Assembly (NCBI GenBank): GCA_963709085.1
Contig: CAVPVB010000007.1
Location: forward strand, 2,232,001-2,296,000
DNA: 64,000 nt
Origin: Rhodovastum sp963709085
GTDB taxonomy: Bacteria > Pseudomonadota > Alphaproteobacteria > Acetobacterales > Acetobacteraceae
Direction: 5' to 3'
Part shown: piece by piece, positions 53,797 to 62,033 of the stretch
Layout: each line of letters begins with the position of its first letter
How positions within the stretch are numbered: position 1 is the first letter of the stretch
The notes under the pieces: model-generated
What the model saw: only the letters and a program-made list of their open reading frames with translations
What the model was told of the DNA's origin: nothing
The model's database searches: none
Position numbers and translations under genes: made by a program

Positions 53797-55167
53797 TCAG
53801 GCCGCCGGTGAGGCGGCCAGTTCCACCCGGTTGCGACCGGCGCCCTTGGCCCGGTACATCGCCTGGTCGGCGGCCTGCAGCAGCAACTCCGCGCTGTGGT
53901 TGCGGATATCGCCGAATGCCACCCCGATGCTGACGGTCAGCGGATGCATCACCCCGGGTTCGGGGCTGAACGGCATGTGCTCGATCGAAACGCGCAGCCG
54001 CTCGGCCGCCGTCATGGCATCCTGCGGGCCGGTGCCCGGCATCACCACCACGAACTCCTCGCCGCCATAGCGGGCGATGCTGTCGAACACGCGGGTGCGG
54101 CCGCGCAGCGTGTCGGCCACGGCTTTCAGTGCCCGGTCGCCGGCCGGATGGCCGAAGCGGTCGTTGATGCTTTTGAAATGGTCCACATCGACCATCATCA
54201 CCGCGATGCCGCCGGCCTGGGCGGTGGCCATCAGCCCGCGCAGGTGCCGCATCAGGTAGCGCTGGTTGTAGAAGCCGGTGAGCGGGTCGGTCAGCGCCAT
54301 CTCCAGCGCGGTGCCGAGGTCGGCGCGCAGGCGGTCCTGGTAGAATTTGCGGCGGACCTGGTTGCGGGCGCGGGCGCGCAGCTCGTTCTCGTCGATCGGG
54401 CGCAGCAGCCAGTCATTGGCGCCGAGGTCGAAGCCGCGCAGGATGCGGTCCTTCTGCTCGGGCTCGGCGACCAGCAGCAGCGGAATGTCCTGGGTGGCGT
54501 CGGTGGCGCGCAGGCGGGAGGCCAGCCGCAGCGGGTCCTCGGCGGTCATCGACAGGCTGAGCACCACCAGGTCGAACGGAATGGCGGCGGTCAGCGCCAG
54601 CGCCTCGGCTTCCGAGGCGGCACGGCCGGGCAGAATGCCCTCCCGCGACAGCGCGTCCTGCACGGTCTGGGCGCCAAGGTCCCAGTCGTCCACCACCAGC
54701 GCGCGGGCGCCGGCGACCGAGGGCGGCGCCAGGGATTCCGAGGTGAGCCCGAGCGCGCGGGCGGTCTCGCCGCGCAGGCGCCATTCATCCAGCAGGCGCT
54801 TGAGCCGCACCAGCGACTTCACCCGCGCCAGCAACGTGTCGTACTCGACCGGCTTGGTCAGGAAATCATCAGCCCCCGCCTCCAGGCCGCGCAACCGCTC
54901 GCCGGGCTCGCCGAGGGCGGTGACCATGACGACAGGGATATGGATGGTGGCGGCGTCGTCCTTGAGCCGGCGGCAGGTCTCGTAGCCGTCCATCTCCGGC
55001 ATCATCACATCGAGCAGGATGAGGTCGGGCTGCCAGGCCTGGGCGAGGCGGATGGCCTCGAACCCGTCCTGGGCGGTGGCCACCTGATAGTACTCGGCCG
55101 ATAGCTTGGCTTCGAGCAGGCGCGTGTTCGCCGGCACGTCGTCGACGATGAGGATGCGTGCAGTCAT
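53797..55167 (-). CDS. pleD: PleD-type response regulator with diguanylate cyclase domain
   Basis: A 456-residue protein with receiver-receiver-GGDEF order, as in Caulobacter PleD. Receiver 1: RILIVDDVPANTRLLEAKLS, phospho-Asp in LILLDVMMPEMDG, Lys in DFLTKPVEYD. Receiver 2 (RALVVDDWDLGAQTVQDALS) is degenerate in part. The cyclase has DVDHFKSINDRFGHPAGDRA and the active-site loop YGGEEFVVVMPGTG; RVFD five residues before that loop is an RxxD inhibitory c-di-GMP site. It makes c-di-GMP when phosphorylated and is feedback-inhibited. In Caulobacter it drives polar differentiation. Confidence 0.95.
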   Translation of the reverse strand: MTARILIVDDVPANTRLLEAKLSAEYYQVATAQDGFEAIRLAQAWQPDLILLDVMMPEMDGYETCRRLKDDAATIHIPVVMVTALGEPGERLRGLEAGADDFLTKPVEYDTLLARVKSLVRLKRLLDEWRLRGETARALGLTSESLAPPSVAGARALVVDDWDLGAQTVQDALSREGILPGRAASEAEALALTAAIPFDLVVLSLSMTAEDPLRLASRLRATDATQDIPLLLVAEPEQKDRILRGFDLGANDWLLRPIDENELRARARNQVRRKFYQDRLRADLGTALEMALTDPLTGFYNQRYLMRHLRGLMATAQAGGIAVMMVDVDHFKSINDRFGHPAGDRALKAVADTLRGRTRVFDSIARYGGEEFVVVMPGTGPQDAMTAAERLRVSIEHMPFSPEPGVMHPLTVSIGVAFGDIRNHSAELLLQAADQAMYRAKGAGRNRVELAASPAA

Positions 55168-55255
55168 CGTCGTCGAGCACTGCCTTCCGTGCCAAGGGTG
55201 GCTGGAGGTAACGATACAACCCCCGCGCGCAGCATGATAGCATGGTTGGAAAAGA

Positions 55256-55951
55256 TCACCGGACCGTGAACTGGGTCTTGCCGAACAGAATCTCGCGGGC
55301 GGCGTCGGTGATCGCGCCTTTGCGCTGATGTTCCTCCAGCACGGCGCAGCCGCGCTGCACGGCGGGGCGGCTGTCGATCGCCTCGAACCAGCGCTTTACG
55401 TTGGGAAAATCGTTGAAATCGACACCGCGGCGATGCGGGTGGCGCAACCAGGGGTAGGTGATGATATCGGCGATCGAATATTCGTCGCCGGCCAGCCATT
55501 CGGCCTGGGCGAGTCGCTTTTCCAGCACCCGGTGCAGGCGGCGCACCTCGTTCTGGTAGCGCTCGATGGCGTAGGGGATCTGCTCCGGCGCGTAATTGCT
55601 GAAATGGTTGAACTGGCCGAACATCGGCCCGATGCCGCCCATCTGGAACATCAGCCATTGCAGGCAGGTGTAGCGGGCGCGCGGGTCGGCGGGGATCAGG
55701 CGGCCGGCCTTCTCGGCCAGATAAATCAGGATGGCGCCCGACTCGAACAGGGTGATCGGCTGGCCGCCCGGCCCGTCGGGATCGACGATGGCGGGGATGC
55801 GGTGGTTCGGGGTGATCGCCAGGAATTCCGGCCTGAACTGCTCGCCGGCGCTGATGTTGACGGGGATGACCTTGTACGGAAGCGCCAGTTCCTCCAGGGC
55901 GATGTGCACCTTGTGGCCGTTCGGCGTCGGCCAGGTCCAGGCTTCGATCAT
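55256..55951 (-). CDS. Glutathione S-transferase family protein (YfcG/Nu-like)
   Basis: A 231-residue cytosolic protein with an N-terminal thioredoxin fold (WTWPTPNGHKVHIALEELAL, then HRIPAIVDPDGPGGQPITLF with ESGAILIYLAEK) and a C-terminal helical domain (FPNVKRWFEAIDSRPAVQRG). The TPNGHKV segment and length are typical of YfcG/Nu-class enzymes, which have disulfide-bond reductase activity with glutathione. The natural substrate is unknown. Monocistronic by spacing. Confidence 0.9.
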   Translation of the reverse strand: MIEAWTWPTPNGHKVHIALEELALPYKVIPVNISAGEQFRPEFLAITPNHRIPAIVDPDGPGGQPITLFESGAILIYLAEKAGRLIPADPRARYTCLQWLMFQMGGIGPMFGQFNHFSNYAPEQIPYAIERYQNEVRRLHRVLEKRLAQAEWLAGDEYSIADIITYPWLRHPHRRGVDFNDFPNVKRWFEAIDSRPAVQRGCAVLEEHQRKGAITDAAREILFGKTQFTVR

Positions 55952-56026
55952 CTTGGCACTCCTTATGCTGCGTCCGTTTCCGATCTAGGCACCGCCCGCC
56001 AGGGTGTCCATTGCCAGCCGGTTCGC

Positions 56027-56773
56027 TCATGCGTCGTGGCCCGGCCAGGCCGCGCGCACGGCGGCGGATTCCCGGATACGCGCCGGGGACCCACGCTCCA
56101 GCACGCGGCCGTCGAGCATCACCGTTATTATGTCCGCCACCGCCAACACCCCCTTCATGTCGCGCTCGATCAGCAGCACGGCATGGTCGCGTGCCAGCTC
56201 GCGCAGCAGGCTGGCGAGACGCTGGCTCTCCTCCCCGCCCATGCCGGCCAGCGGCTCGTCCAGCAGCAGCACGCGTGGCTGCCCGGCCAGCGCCACGGCG
56301 ATTTCCAGCAGGCGAAGCTGGCCGTGGCGGAGCGTGGCGGCGATGCGGCCGGCGGCATCGGCGAGGCCGACGCGCAGCAGCACCCTGACGGCGGCGTGCA
56401 GCGACACCGGCTCATCCGCCGCCGGACGCAGCAGGTGCCGGCGCGGCACCAGCACGGCCTGCGCGGCGAGGCGCACATTCTCCAGCACCGTCATGGCTTC
56501 CATGACGGTGCTGCGCTGGAAGGAGCGGCCGATGCCGGCCCGCGCGAGCCGCCAGTTGGGCCAGCCGGTCACGTCTTTCCCGTCGATGCGGATGCGGCCG
56601 GAATCCGGAGCCAGCTCGCCCGAGAGCAGGTTCACCAGGGTACTCTTGCCGGCGCCGTGGGGGCCGGTGACGACGTGCAGCTCGCCGCGGCGCAATTGCA
56701 GCGACACGTCACTGAGCACGCGCAGGCCGCCGAAACGGCGCGACAGCCGCTCGCCCTCAAGCACCAGCGTCAT
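56027..56773 (-). CDS. livG: Branched-chain amino acid-type ABC transporter ATPase, LivG-like
   Basis: A 248-residue ATPase. Walker A is GPHGAGKSTLVNLL, the Q-loop RAGIGRSFQRSTVMEAMTV is typical of LivG, Walker B is VLLLDEPLAGMGGEES and the H-loop His is changed: AVLLIERDMKGV has Arg where LivG proteins have Glu-His. The signature is LRHGQLRLLE rather than LSHGxQR. These changes suggest relaxed or altered function. It overlaps livM by four bases. Its usual partners livF and a binding protein are absent here. Confidence 0.85.
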   Translation of the reverse strand: MTLVLEGERLSRRFGGLRVLSDVSLQLRRGELHVVTGPHGAGKSTLVNLLSGELAPDSGRIRIDGKDVTGWPNWRLARAGIGRSFQRSTVMEAMTVLENVRLAAQAVLVPRRHLLRPAADEPVSLHAAVRVLLRVGLADAAGRIAATLRHGQLRLLEIAVALAGQPRVLLLDEPLAGMGGEESQRLASLLRELARDHAVLLIERDMKGVLAVADIITVMLDGRVLERGSPARIRESAAVRAAWPGHDA

Positions 56774-57723
56774 CGGGCCGCGCGCCCGCGCAGGCCGGCG
56801 AGGCCGCGCGGCAGCGCCAGCACGACGGCGAGCACCACCAGCCCCTCCACCACTCCCTGCCGTCCGGTCATGGACTGGCTGGCCTCGGCGAGTCCGGTGA
56901 AGGCGAAGGCGCCGAGGATCGGGCCATACAGCGTGCCGATGCCGCCGAGCAGCACCATCAGCAGGGCGTCCACCGAACGGTGCCAGCCCAGCAGGTCCGG
57001 GGTGACGAAGGCATCGGTCACGGCGGCCATGTGGCCGGCAATGCCGGCCAGCGTGCCGGCCAGCACGAAGGCGGCGCGTTTCAGCGCGCCGACATCATGG
57101 CCGGTGGCGGCCATGCGCTGCTCATTGGCCTTGATGCCCTGCAGCGCGCGGCCGAACAGCGTGCGCATCAGCACGTCCAGCCCGACATACATCCCCACGA
57201 GCACGGCCAGGTTCAGCAGCAGCAGCACGCCGGGCCGGTCGGCGTCTGCGACCTGCAGCACCAGGCGGCCCACGCCGAATGCCGGGCGCGGGATGAACAC
57301 GCCGTCGGTGCCGCCGCCGAGCCGCGTGTCGCGAAAGATGAAAAACAGCATCTGCCCGAAGGCGAGCGTGCTCATCAGGAAGAAAAAGCCGCGCGTACGC
57401 AGCGCCAGCGCGCCCACCGCCAGCGCCGTCCCGCCGGCCAGGGCGGCAGCGGCAAGCAGCGTCAGGAAGATCGGCGGCGGCGCGCCGAGCAGCCGCGTGG
57501 TCAGCTGCACCGCATAGGCGCCGAGGCCGAAGAACGCCGCATGGCCGAGGCTGACCAGCCCTGTCCCGCCCACCAGCAATTGCAGGCTGAGGGCGAACAT
57601 CGCCGCCACCAGCGCGGTGGAGGCCAGCGCCAGATAGTACGGCGGCGCATACATCGGCGCACAGGCCAGCAGCACGGCGAGCAGGAAGAACAGGAAATGC
57701 AGCCGCGGTGAGCCGAGAATCAT
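56770..57723 (-). CDS. livM: Branched-chain amino acid-type ABC transporter permease, LivM-like
   Basis: A 317-residue permease with about ten membrane helices. Family marks: LQLLVGGTGLVSLGHAAFFG with LGAYAVQLT, RTRGFFFLMSTLAFGQMLFF, DTRLGGGTDGV, ALQGIKANEQRMAATGHDVG and LLGGIGTLYGPILGAFAF. ATG 57723 leads directly into the first helix. It begins five bases after the end of a decayed livH. Whether it still forms a transporter is doubtful since the cluster lacks a full livH, livF and binding protein. Confidence 0.88.
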   Translation of the reverse strand: MILGSPRLHFLFFLLAVLLACAPMYAPPYYLALASTALVAAMFALSLQLLVGGTGLVSLGHAAFFGLGAYAVQLTTRLLGAPPPIFLTLLAAAALAGGTALAVGALALRTRGFFFLMSTLAFGQMLFFIFRDTRLGGGTDGVFIPRPAFGVGRLVLQVADADRPGVLLLLNLAVLVGMYVGLDVLMRTLFGRALQGIKANEQRMAATGHDVGALKRAAFVLAGTLAGIAGHMAAVTDAFVTPDLLGWHRSVDALLMVLLGGIGTLYGPILGAFAFTGLAEASQSMTGRQGVVEGLVVLAVVLALPRGLAGLRGRAAR

Positions 57724-57728
57724 GCGGC

Positions 57729-57902
57729 TCAGCCCCGCGCGAACAGGCCGGCCGGCCGCCGGAGCAGCACCGCGGCCATCGAACCAAGCCCGCCGATCAG
57801 CAGCACCACGAAGGAAATAATGACAAACCCCTGCCCCATCCCCGGATAGACCGACTGGACGGGAGCGGCAAGGGCACCGGCCAACATGGCCAGATCCGGC
57901 AT
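57729..57902 (-). pseudogene. livH: Remnant of livH permease (5' missing, internally deleted)
   Basis: About 57 codons in frame up to a stop at 57729. LAGALAAPVQSVYPGMG, FVVLLIGGLGSM and the end LLRRPAGLFARG match separate parts of LivH: the VxPxMG region, the GGLGS turn and the RPxGLFGR C-terminus. About 50 residues normally lie between GGLGS and the end, so there is an internal deletion, and everything before LAGALA is gone. Upstream sequence belongs to the oppositely oriented gene starting at 57953. This is a truncated gene left by a rearrangement. Confidence 0.75.
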
Positions 57903-57952
57903 TGTGTCCGTGGCCGCAATCGGGATGCTGGACGGAAGGCCGGGGGACCGGA

Positions 57953-58909
57953 ATGGCGGAAGAAGCACAGCGGCGGCGGATGATCGGCGCCATCGAGCGG
58001 GCGGTCCAGCAGGATGTGGGCCGCAACATCGCCCCCCTGTTCGCCGCCGGCGCCGGCGGGCTGTACGGCGCGGCGTCGGCGATCGCGGCAACGCCGCGCC
58101 CGGTGCTGGGCCTGATCACGGGTTTCTTCGTTCCGCACGGCACCCCGCCGGCGGCGGAGACCGATGGGCCGGTGGGCACGGCGCTGCTCGCCGCGGGGCT
58201 TGCCGCCGTGGGCGTGCCCTGCCGCATCGCCACCGACACGTTGTGCGCGGAGGCCTGCGCGGCGGCCCTGCGCGGAGCGGCGGTGCCGCACGTGCCGATC
58301 GATGCCGCCGCACCGGGCGCGGACATGGGGGCGCTGACGACCGCCTGGACGGCGCACGGGGTCACCACCGCCATCGCCATCGAACGCTGCGGCCCGGGGC
58401 GCGACGGCGTGCCGCGCAATATGCACGGCGCCGACCTGAGCGGCTGGACCGCCCCCCTGCACGAGCTGTTCGCGGCCGGACCGTGGGGAACGGTGGCGAT
58501 CGGCGACGGCGGCAACGAAATCGGCATGGGCGCGCTGCCGGAGGCGCTGATCGCGCGCCACATCGCCAACGGGGCCGCGATCGCCTGTGTCACGCCGGCG
58601 CAGCACCTGATCGTGGCCGGGGTGTCGAACTGGGGCTGTTTCGCCCTCCTGGGTGCGCTGGCGGTGCTGCGGGCGGACTGGCGGCCGGGCCTGCTGGCCT
58701 GTCTGGACGAGGTGCTGGACACCGCGATCCTGACGGAGATGGTGCATGCCGGGCCGGCGGTGGACGGGGTCACGCGGCGGCAGACGCTGACCGTGGACAG
58801 CCTGGCGCCCGAATTCCACCATGCCAGGATACGTGCCATCCGCGCTCTGGTGGTGGGCGGTCTGGTGGTGGGCGGTCTGGTGGTGGGCGGGCGCGCCGAT
58901 CGCGGCTGA
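57953..58909 (+). CDS. DUF4392 / D-glutamate cyclase-like protein
   Basis: A 318-residue protein matching the DUF4392 domain, which forms the C-terminal half of mitochondrial D-glutamate cyclase (D-glutamate to 5-oxo-D-proline). Marks: VGLITGFFVP-type strand (VLGLITGFFVPHGTPPAAET), DGPVGTALLAAGL, AIERCGPGRDGVPRNMHG, VAIGDGGNEIGMGAL and VAGVSNWGCFALLGAL. ATG 57953 is preceded by GGGGGA. The C-terminus is a VVGGL-type tandem repeat. Activity is inferred from the family only. It is oriented against the decayed liv genes. Confidence 0.8.
   Translation: MAEEAQRRRMIGAIERAVQQDVGRNIAPLFAAGAGGLYGAASAIAATPRPVLGLITGFFVPHGTPPAAETDGPVGTALLAAGLAAVGVPCRIATDTLCAEACAAALRGAAVPHVPIDAAAPGADMGALTTAWTAHGVTTAIAIERCGPGRDGVPRNMHGADLSGWTAPLHELFAAGPWGTVAIGDGGNEIGMGALPEALIARHIANGAAIACVTPAQHLIVAGVSNWGCFALLGALAVLRADWRPGLLACLDEVLDTAILTEMVHAGPAVDGVTRRQTLTVDSLAPEFHHARIRAIRALVVGGLVVGGLVVGGRADRG
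58847..58890 (+). repeat. 15-bp tandem repeat at the 3' end of the DUF4392 gene
   Basis: The unit CTGGTGGTGGGCGGT occurs at 58847-58861 and 58862-58876, with a partial third unit to 58890. It encodes LVVGG repeats at the protein end, beyond the conserved domain. Probable slippage expansion. Confidence 0.75.
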
Positions 58910-58937
58910 GGGCGGCGCTCGCCGGACCGATCCCCGG

Positions 58938-60911
58938 TCAGGCGGCGCGGGCGCCCGGCAGCAGGCTGTGCACCGCGTGCCTTGTGGCATCGTCCAGGGC
59001 GAACTGAAGGCGGGTGGCGTCCGCCTCGACCGCCACCACGCGGCAGCGGATTTGGCCGCCGCCAGGGGCGATGAGGGTGACCTGCTCGCCGCTTTTCGCC
59101 GGCAGGGCCACGCCGAACCGGCAGCCGCCCAGCGAGATGTCCCGCAGCCGCCCGGCAACCGTGCCGGAAGCGGCGGCGAGGTGTACGTCCAGCGCACAGG
59201 GGATGCGTTCGTATTTGCGCCGCTCGCCGGCATTGTGGATTGCCGCCAGGAAGGCCTCGATCTCCTGGCGGAGTTCCTCGGCCTCGCCGGTGACCTTGTG
59301 CGCCGCCTGCATCACCTCGCGCGCTCCGCCGGCCGAGGCGGTGGCGCCGTCGTTCAGCTGCGCCATGACTCCGTGCGCCTCGCGCATGCCCTGGCTTGCC
59401 TGGGCGACATTGCGGGCGATCGCCTGGGTCGCCGTTTCCTGGGTGGCCACCACGTCACCGACCGAGCCCGCCGCCGCCGCGACATCGCCGATCGCGCCGG
59501 CGACCTCGCTGGTCATGCGCGCCGCCTGACGCGCCGCCGCCTGCAGGGCGGCGATCTGGCCGGCGATTTCGCCGGTCGCCTTGGTGGTGGCGGCGGCGAG
59601 GCTTTTCACCTCGTTCGCCACCACCGCGAAGCCGCGCCCGGCTTCGCCGGCCCGCGCCGCCTCGATGGTGGCGTTGAGGGCCAGCAGGTTGGTCTGGCCG
59701 GCGATGGTGTTGATCAGTTGGACCACCGATTCGATGCGGTCGGCCGCGCCGGACAGCCCGTCCATGGCCGCCCGCGCCTGTGCCGCGCCCGCCACCGCCC
59801 GGCGGGCGGTGGCGCTGGCCTGCTCGATCCGTTCGACCGCCGCGGCGCCGCCGGCGGCGAGCACTTGCGCCGCCTCGGCCAACTCCTCCACGTTCGCGGT
59901 CGCCTGGCCCACCGTGCCGGACACCGACCCGGCCTGCCCCGAGGCAAGCTGAGCCAGATCGGCCAGCCGCCCGGCGGTGCCTTCGACCCCGCCGGCCGAG
60001 GCCGCGACCGCGGTGATTACCCCGCTGACGGCGCGGTTGAAGTCATCCGCCAGCTGTTCCATCGCCTGCGCCTGGCGGGCCCGGAATTCCGCTTCCCCGG
60101 TCTGACGCTGCTCCAGGGCCTGGCGGATGCGCACGTTGTCGCGGAACACCGCGACGCCGCGGGCCATCTCGCCGATCTCGTCGCGGCGCGACAGGGCGGC
60201 GATGTCCACGTCCACCTCGTCGTGCGCCAGCGCCGCCATGCTGCGCCGCAGCGCCTGCAGCGGCCGCGACACGTCGCGCGTCAGCAGCATGCCGGCCAGC
60301 GCGCCGAGCAGGCCGAGCAGGCCGACCAACCCCAATATCCACAGCCGCGCCGCATCCGAGCGGGCGGCGAGTTCGGCCGAGATTGTGTCCGCCGCCTGCT
60401 CCTCGAAGCGGATGGCCGCCTCCAGCGCCGCGCGCAGCAGGCGCATCTGGTCTTTCTGGCGGTTGTTGAACAGGTCGACCGCCCCGTCCGTCGCGCCGCG
60501 CGCAAGCAGCGCGCGCCATTCGCCGGCGGTGGCGCGGAACTGCTGCAGCGCCGCCTGCAGTTGCGCGACCACACGCTGCTCCTCGCCCGGGTGGATGGTT
60601 GGTTCCAGGCGGGTCCAGGCGCGGTCCAGTTCGGCATCCAGCCCAGGGAAGAAGTTCATCCGCTCCTGGCGCAGCTCGCCGTCGCTGAGGAGAACGGAGG
60701 CCTGGTAGAAGCGGATCTTCTCGGCCGACCAGGCCATGGCGGACAGCGCCTCGGTGGCGACGATGGCGCGTGTGCGTAAATCGCCCAGGCTGGCCCGCAC
60801 CGCATCCAGCCGCACCGCCGCGAAGCCACCGAGAGCGATGGTGCCGAGGCAGATCAGCCCGAACCCTGCCGCGATCTTGCGGCGAATGCTGATAGAGTCG
60901 GTCCACGCCAC
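58938..60911 (-). CDS. Methyl-accepting chemotaxis protein with C-terminal PilZ domain
   Basis: A 657-residue receptor. TM1 (IAAGFGLICLGTIALGGFAA), a helical periplasmic sensor of ~160 residues, TM2 (LWILGLVGLLGLLGALAGML), HAMP, and the signalling hairpin with INTIAGQTNLLALNATIEAA and RAGEAGRGFAVVANEVKSLA. The last ~95 residues are PilZ: RRKYERIPC (RxxxR) and RDISLGGCRF (D/NxSxxG), the c-di-GMP-binding motifs. GTG 60911 is chosen because GGAGG lies six bases upstream; a longer frame exists without such a site. It should link c-di-GMP level to taxis. No che cluster is in the window. Confidence 0.93.
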   Translation of the reverse strand: MAWTDSISIRRKIAAGFGLICLGTIALGGFAAVRLDAVRASLGDLRTRAIVATEALSAMAWSAEKIRFYQASVLLSDGELRQERMNFFPGLDAELDRAWTRLEPTIHPGEEQRVVAQLQAALQQFRATAGEWRALLARGATDGAVDLFNNRQKDQMRLLRAALEAAIRFEEQAADTISAELAARSDAARLWILGLVGLLGLLGALAGMLLTRDVSRPLQALRRSMAALAHDEVDVDIAALSRRDEIGEMARGVAVFRDNVRIRQALEQRQTGEAEFRARQAQAMEQLADDFNRAVSGVITAVAASAGGVEGTAGRLADLAQLASGQAGSVSGTVGQATANVEELAEAAQVLAAGGAAAVERIEQASATARRAVAGAAQARAAMDGLSGAADRIESVVQLINTIAGQTNLLALNATIEAARAGEAGRGFAVVANEVKSLAAATTKATGEIAGQIAALQAAARQAARMTSEVAGAIGDVAAAAGSVGDVVATQETATQAIARNVAQASQGMREAHGVMAQLNDGATASAGGAREVMQAAHKVTGEAEELRQEIEAFLAAIHNAGERRKYERIPCALDVHLAAASGTVAGRLRDISLGGCRFGVALPAKSGEQVTLIAPGGGQIRCRVVAVEADATRLQFALDDATRHAVHSLLPGARAA

Positions 60912-61010
60912 GGCTTGCCTCCGGTTCCGTTGCAAGCGAGCCGGAACCTTGCCCGGATTTGCTTTCCGCCCCATGAATGGCCCGGCTGAACAAGGTCTGG
61001 CGGGGCCGGT

Positions 61011-62006
61011 TCAGGGCAGCCAGGTCACGTCGCTGATGCGTGCCGCACCGGCGGCGATCATTGCCAGCCGGTCGAATCCCACCGCAATGCCGGCGGAGGC
61101 GGGCATGCCGTGCGCGAGGGCGGCCAGGAACGCCTCGTCGAGCGGCCAGCCGGCATCGCCATACAGCGCCGTCCGGCAGGCCCGGTCGGCGAGGAAGCGC
61201 GCCCGCTGCTCCGCGGCGTCGGTCAGTTCGACGAAGGCATTGGCCAGTTCGATGCCGCAGACGAACAATTCGAACCGCTCGGCGACGCGTGGGTCGGCCG
61301 GGTCGCGGCGGGCCAGGGCGGCCTGGGCGGCGGGCCAATGGGTGAGGAAGGTCGGGTGGTCGCGGCCGATGCGCGGCTCGATCCGCCCCAGCAGCAGCCG
61401 GAAGAAAAGATCCTCCCAGCTTTCGCCGGGGCGCAGCGCGACGCCGGCGCTTTTGGCCAGCGCCGCCGCATCGCCGACGCTGGCCAGCAGGTCGGCGCCG
61501 ACATGGGTGAAAAAGGCCTCGGCCAGGGACAAACGCTCGGCGCTGGCGAGGTCGGTGCGCACGCCGCGGCATTCCACCACCGGCGGCAGCACGGCGCGCA
61601 GCAGGGCATGGGTTTCCGCCATCAGGTCGTCCAGCGTGGCGCCGGGGCGGTACCATTCCAGCATGGTGAACTCGGGCGCGTGCAGGTCGCTGCCCTCGCC
61701 GTTGCGCCAGACCCGGGCGAGCTGGAAGATCGGCCCCGCCCCGCCCACCAGCAATTTCTTCATGGCGAATTCGGGGCTCGTATGCAGCCACAATTTCGTC
61801 CGGGCGCCGTCGGGGTTGACGCGCTCGGTGGCGAAGGCGGCCAGATGCACCTCCTCGCCCGGCGCGGTGACGGCGTATGGCGTCTCCACTTCCAGGTAGC
61901 CACGGGCGTCGAAGAAGGCGCGCACGGCGGCAGCCAGCCTGGCCCTGCGGCGCAAGTAGGGCAGGCGTGCGGCCAGGCTCTCGGGGTGCCAGGATGGTTG
62001 CGGCAT
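61011..62006 (-). CDS. epmA: EF-P lysine-lysylation protein EpmA (GenX/PoxA)
   Basis: A 331-residue class II lysyl-tRNA-synthetase paralogue that attaches (R)-beta-lysine to elongation factor P. It lacks the anticodon-binding domain. Motifs: ARGYLEVETPYAVTAPGEEV, LHTSPEFAMKKLLVGGAGPI (motif 2 loop region), IFQLARVWRNGE, HAPEFTMLEWYRPG and motif 3 AGIAVGFDRLAMIAAGAARI. It diverges from epmB with 27 bases between start codons. efp is not in the window. Confidence 0.93.
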   Translation of the reverse strand: MPQPSWHPESLAARLPYLRRRARLAAAVRAFFDARGYLEVETPYAVTAPGEEVHLAAFATERVNPDGARTKLWLHTSPEFAMKKLLVGGAGPIFQLARVWRNGEGSDLHAPEFTMLEWYRPGATLDDLMAETHALLRAVLPPVVECRGVRTDLASAERLSLAEAFFTHVGADLLASVGDAAALAKSAGVALRPGESWEDLFFRLLLGRIEPRIGRDHPTFLTHWPAAQAALARRDPADPRVAERFELFVCGIELANAFVELTDAAEQRARFLADRACRTALYGDAGWPLDEAFLAALAHGMPASAGIAVGFDRLAMIAAGAARISDVTWLP

Positions 62007-62033
62007 GCGGGGGCGCACATTACAGCCATCGCC

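Noticed and set aside
57797..59233. A leftward open frame antisense to the DUF4392 gene that could look like an extended livH or livM
   Set aside because: Only the last 57 codons in the livH frame resemble a permease; the rest is Arg/Gly-rich antisense sequence.
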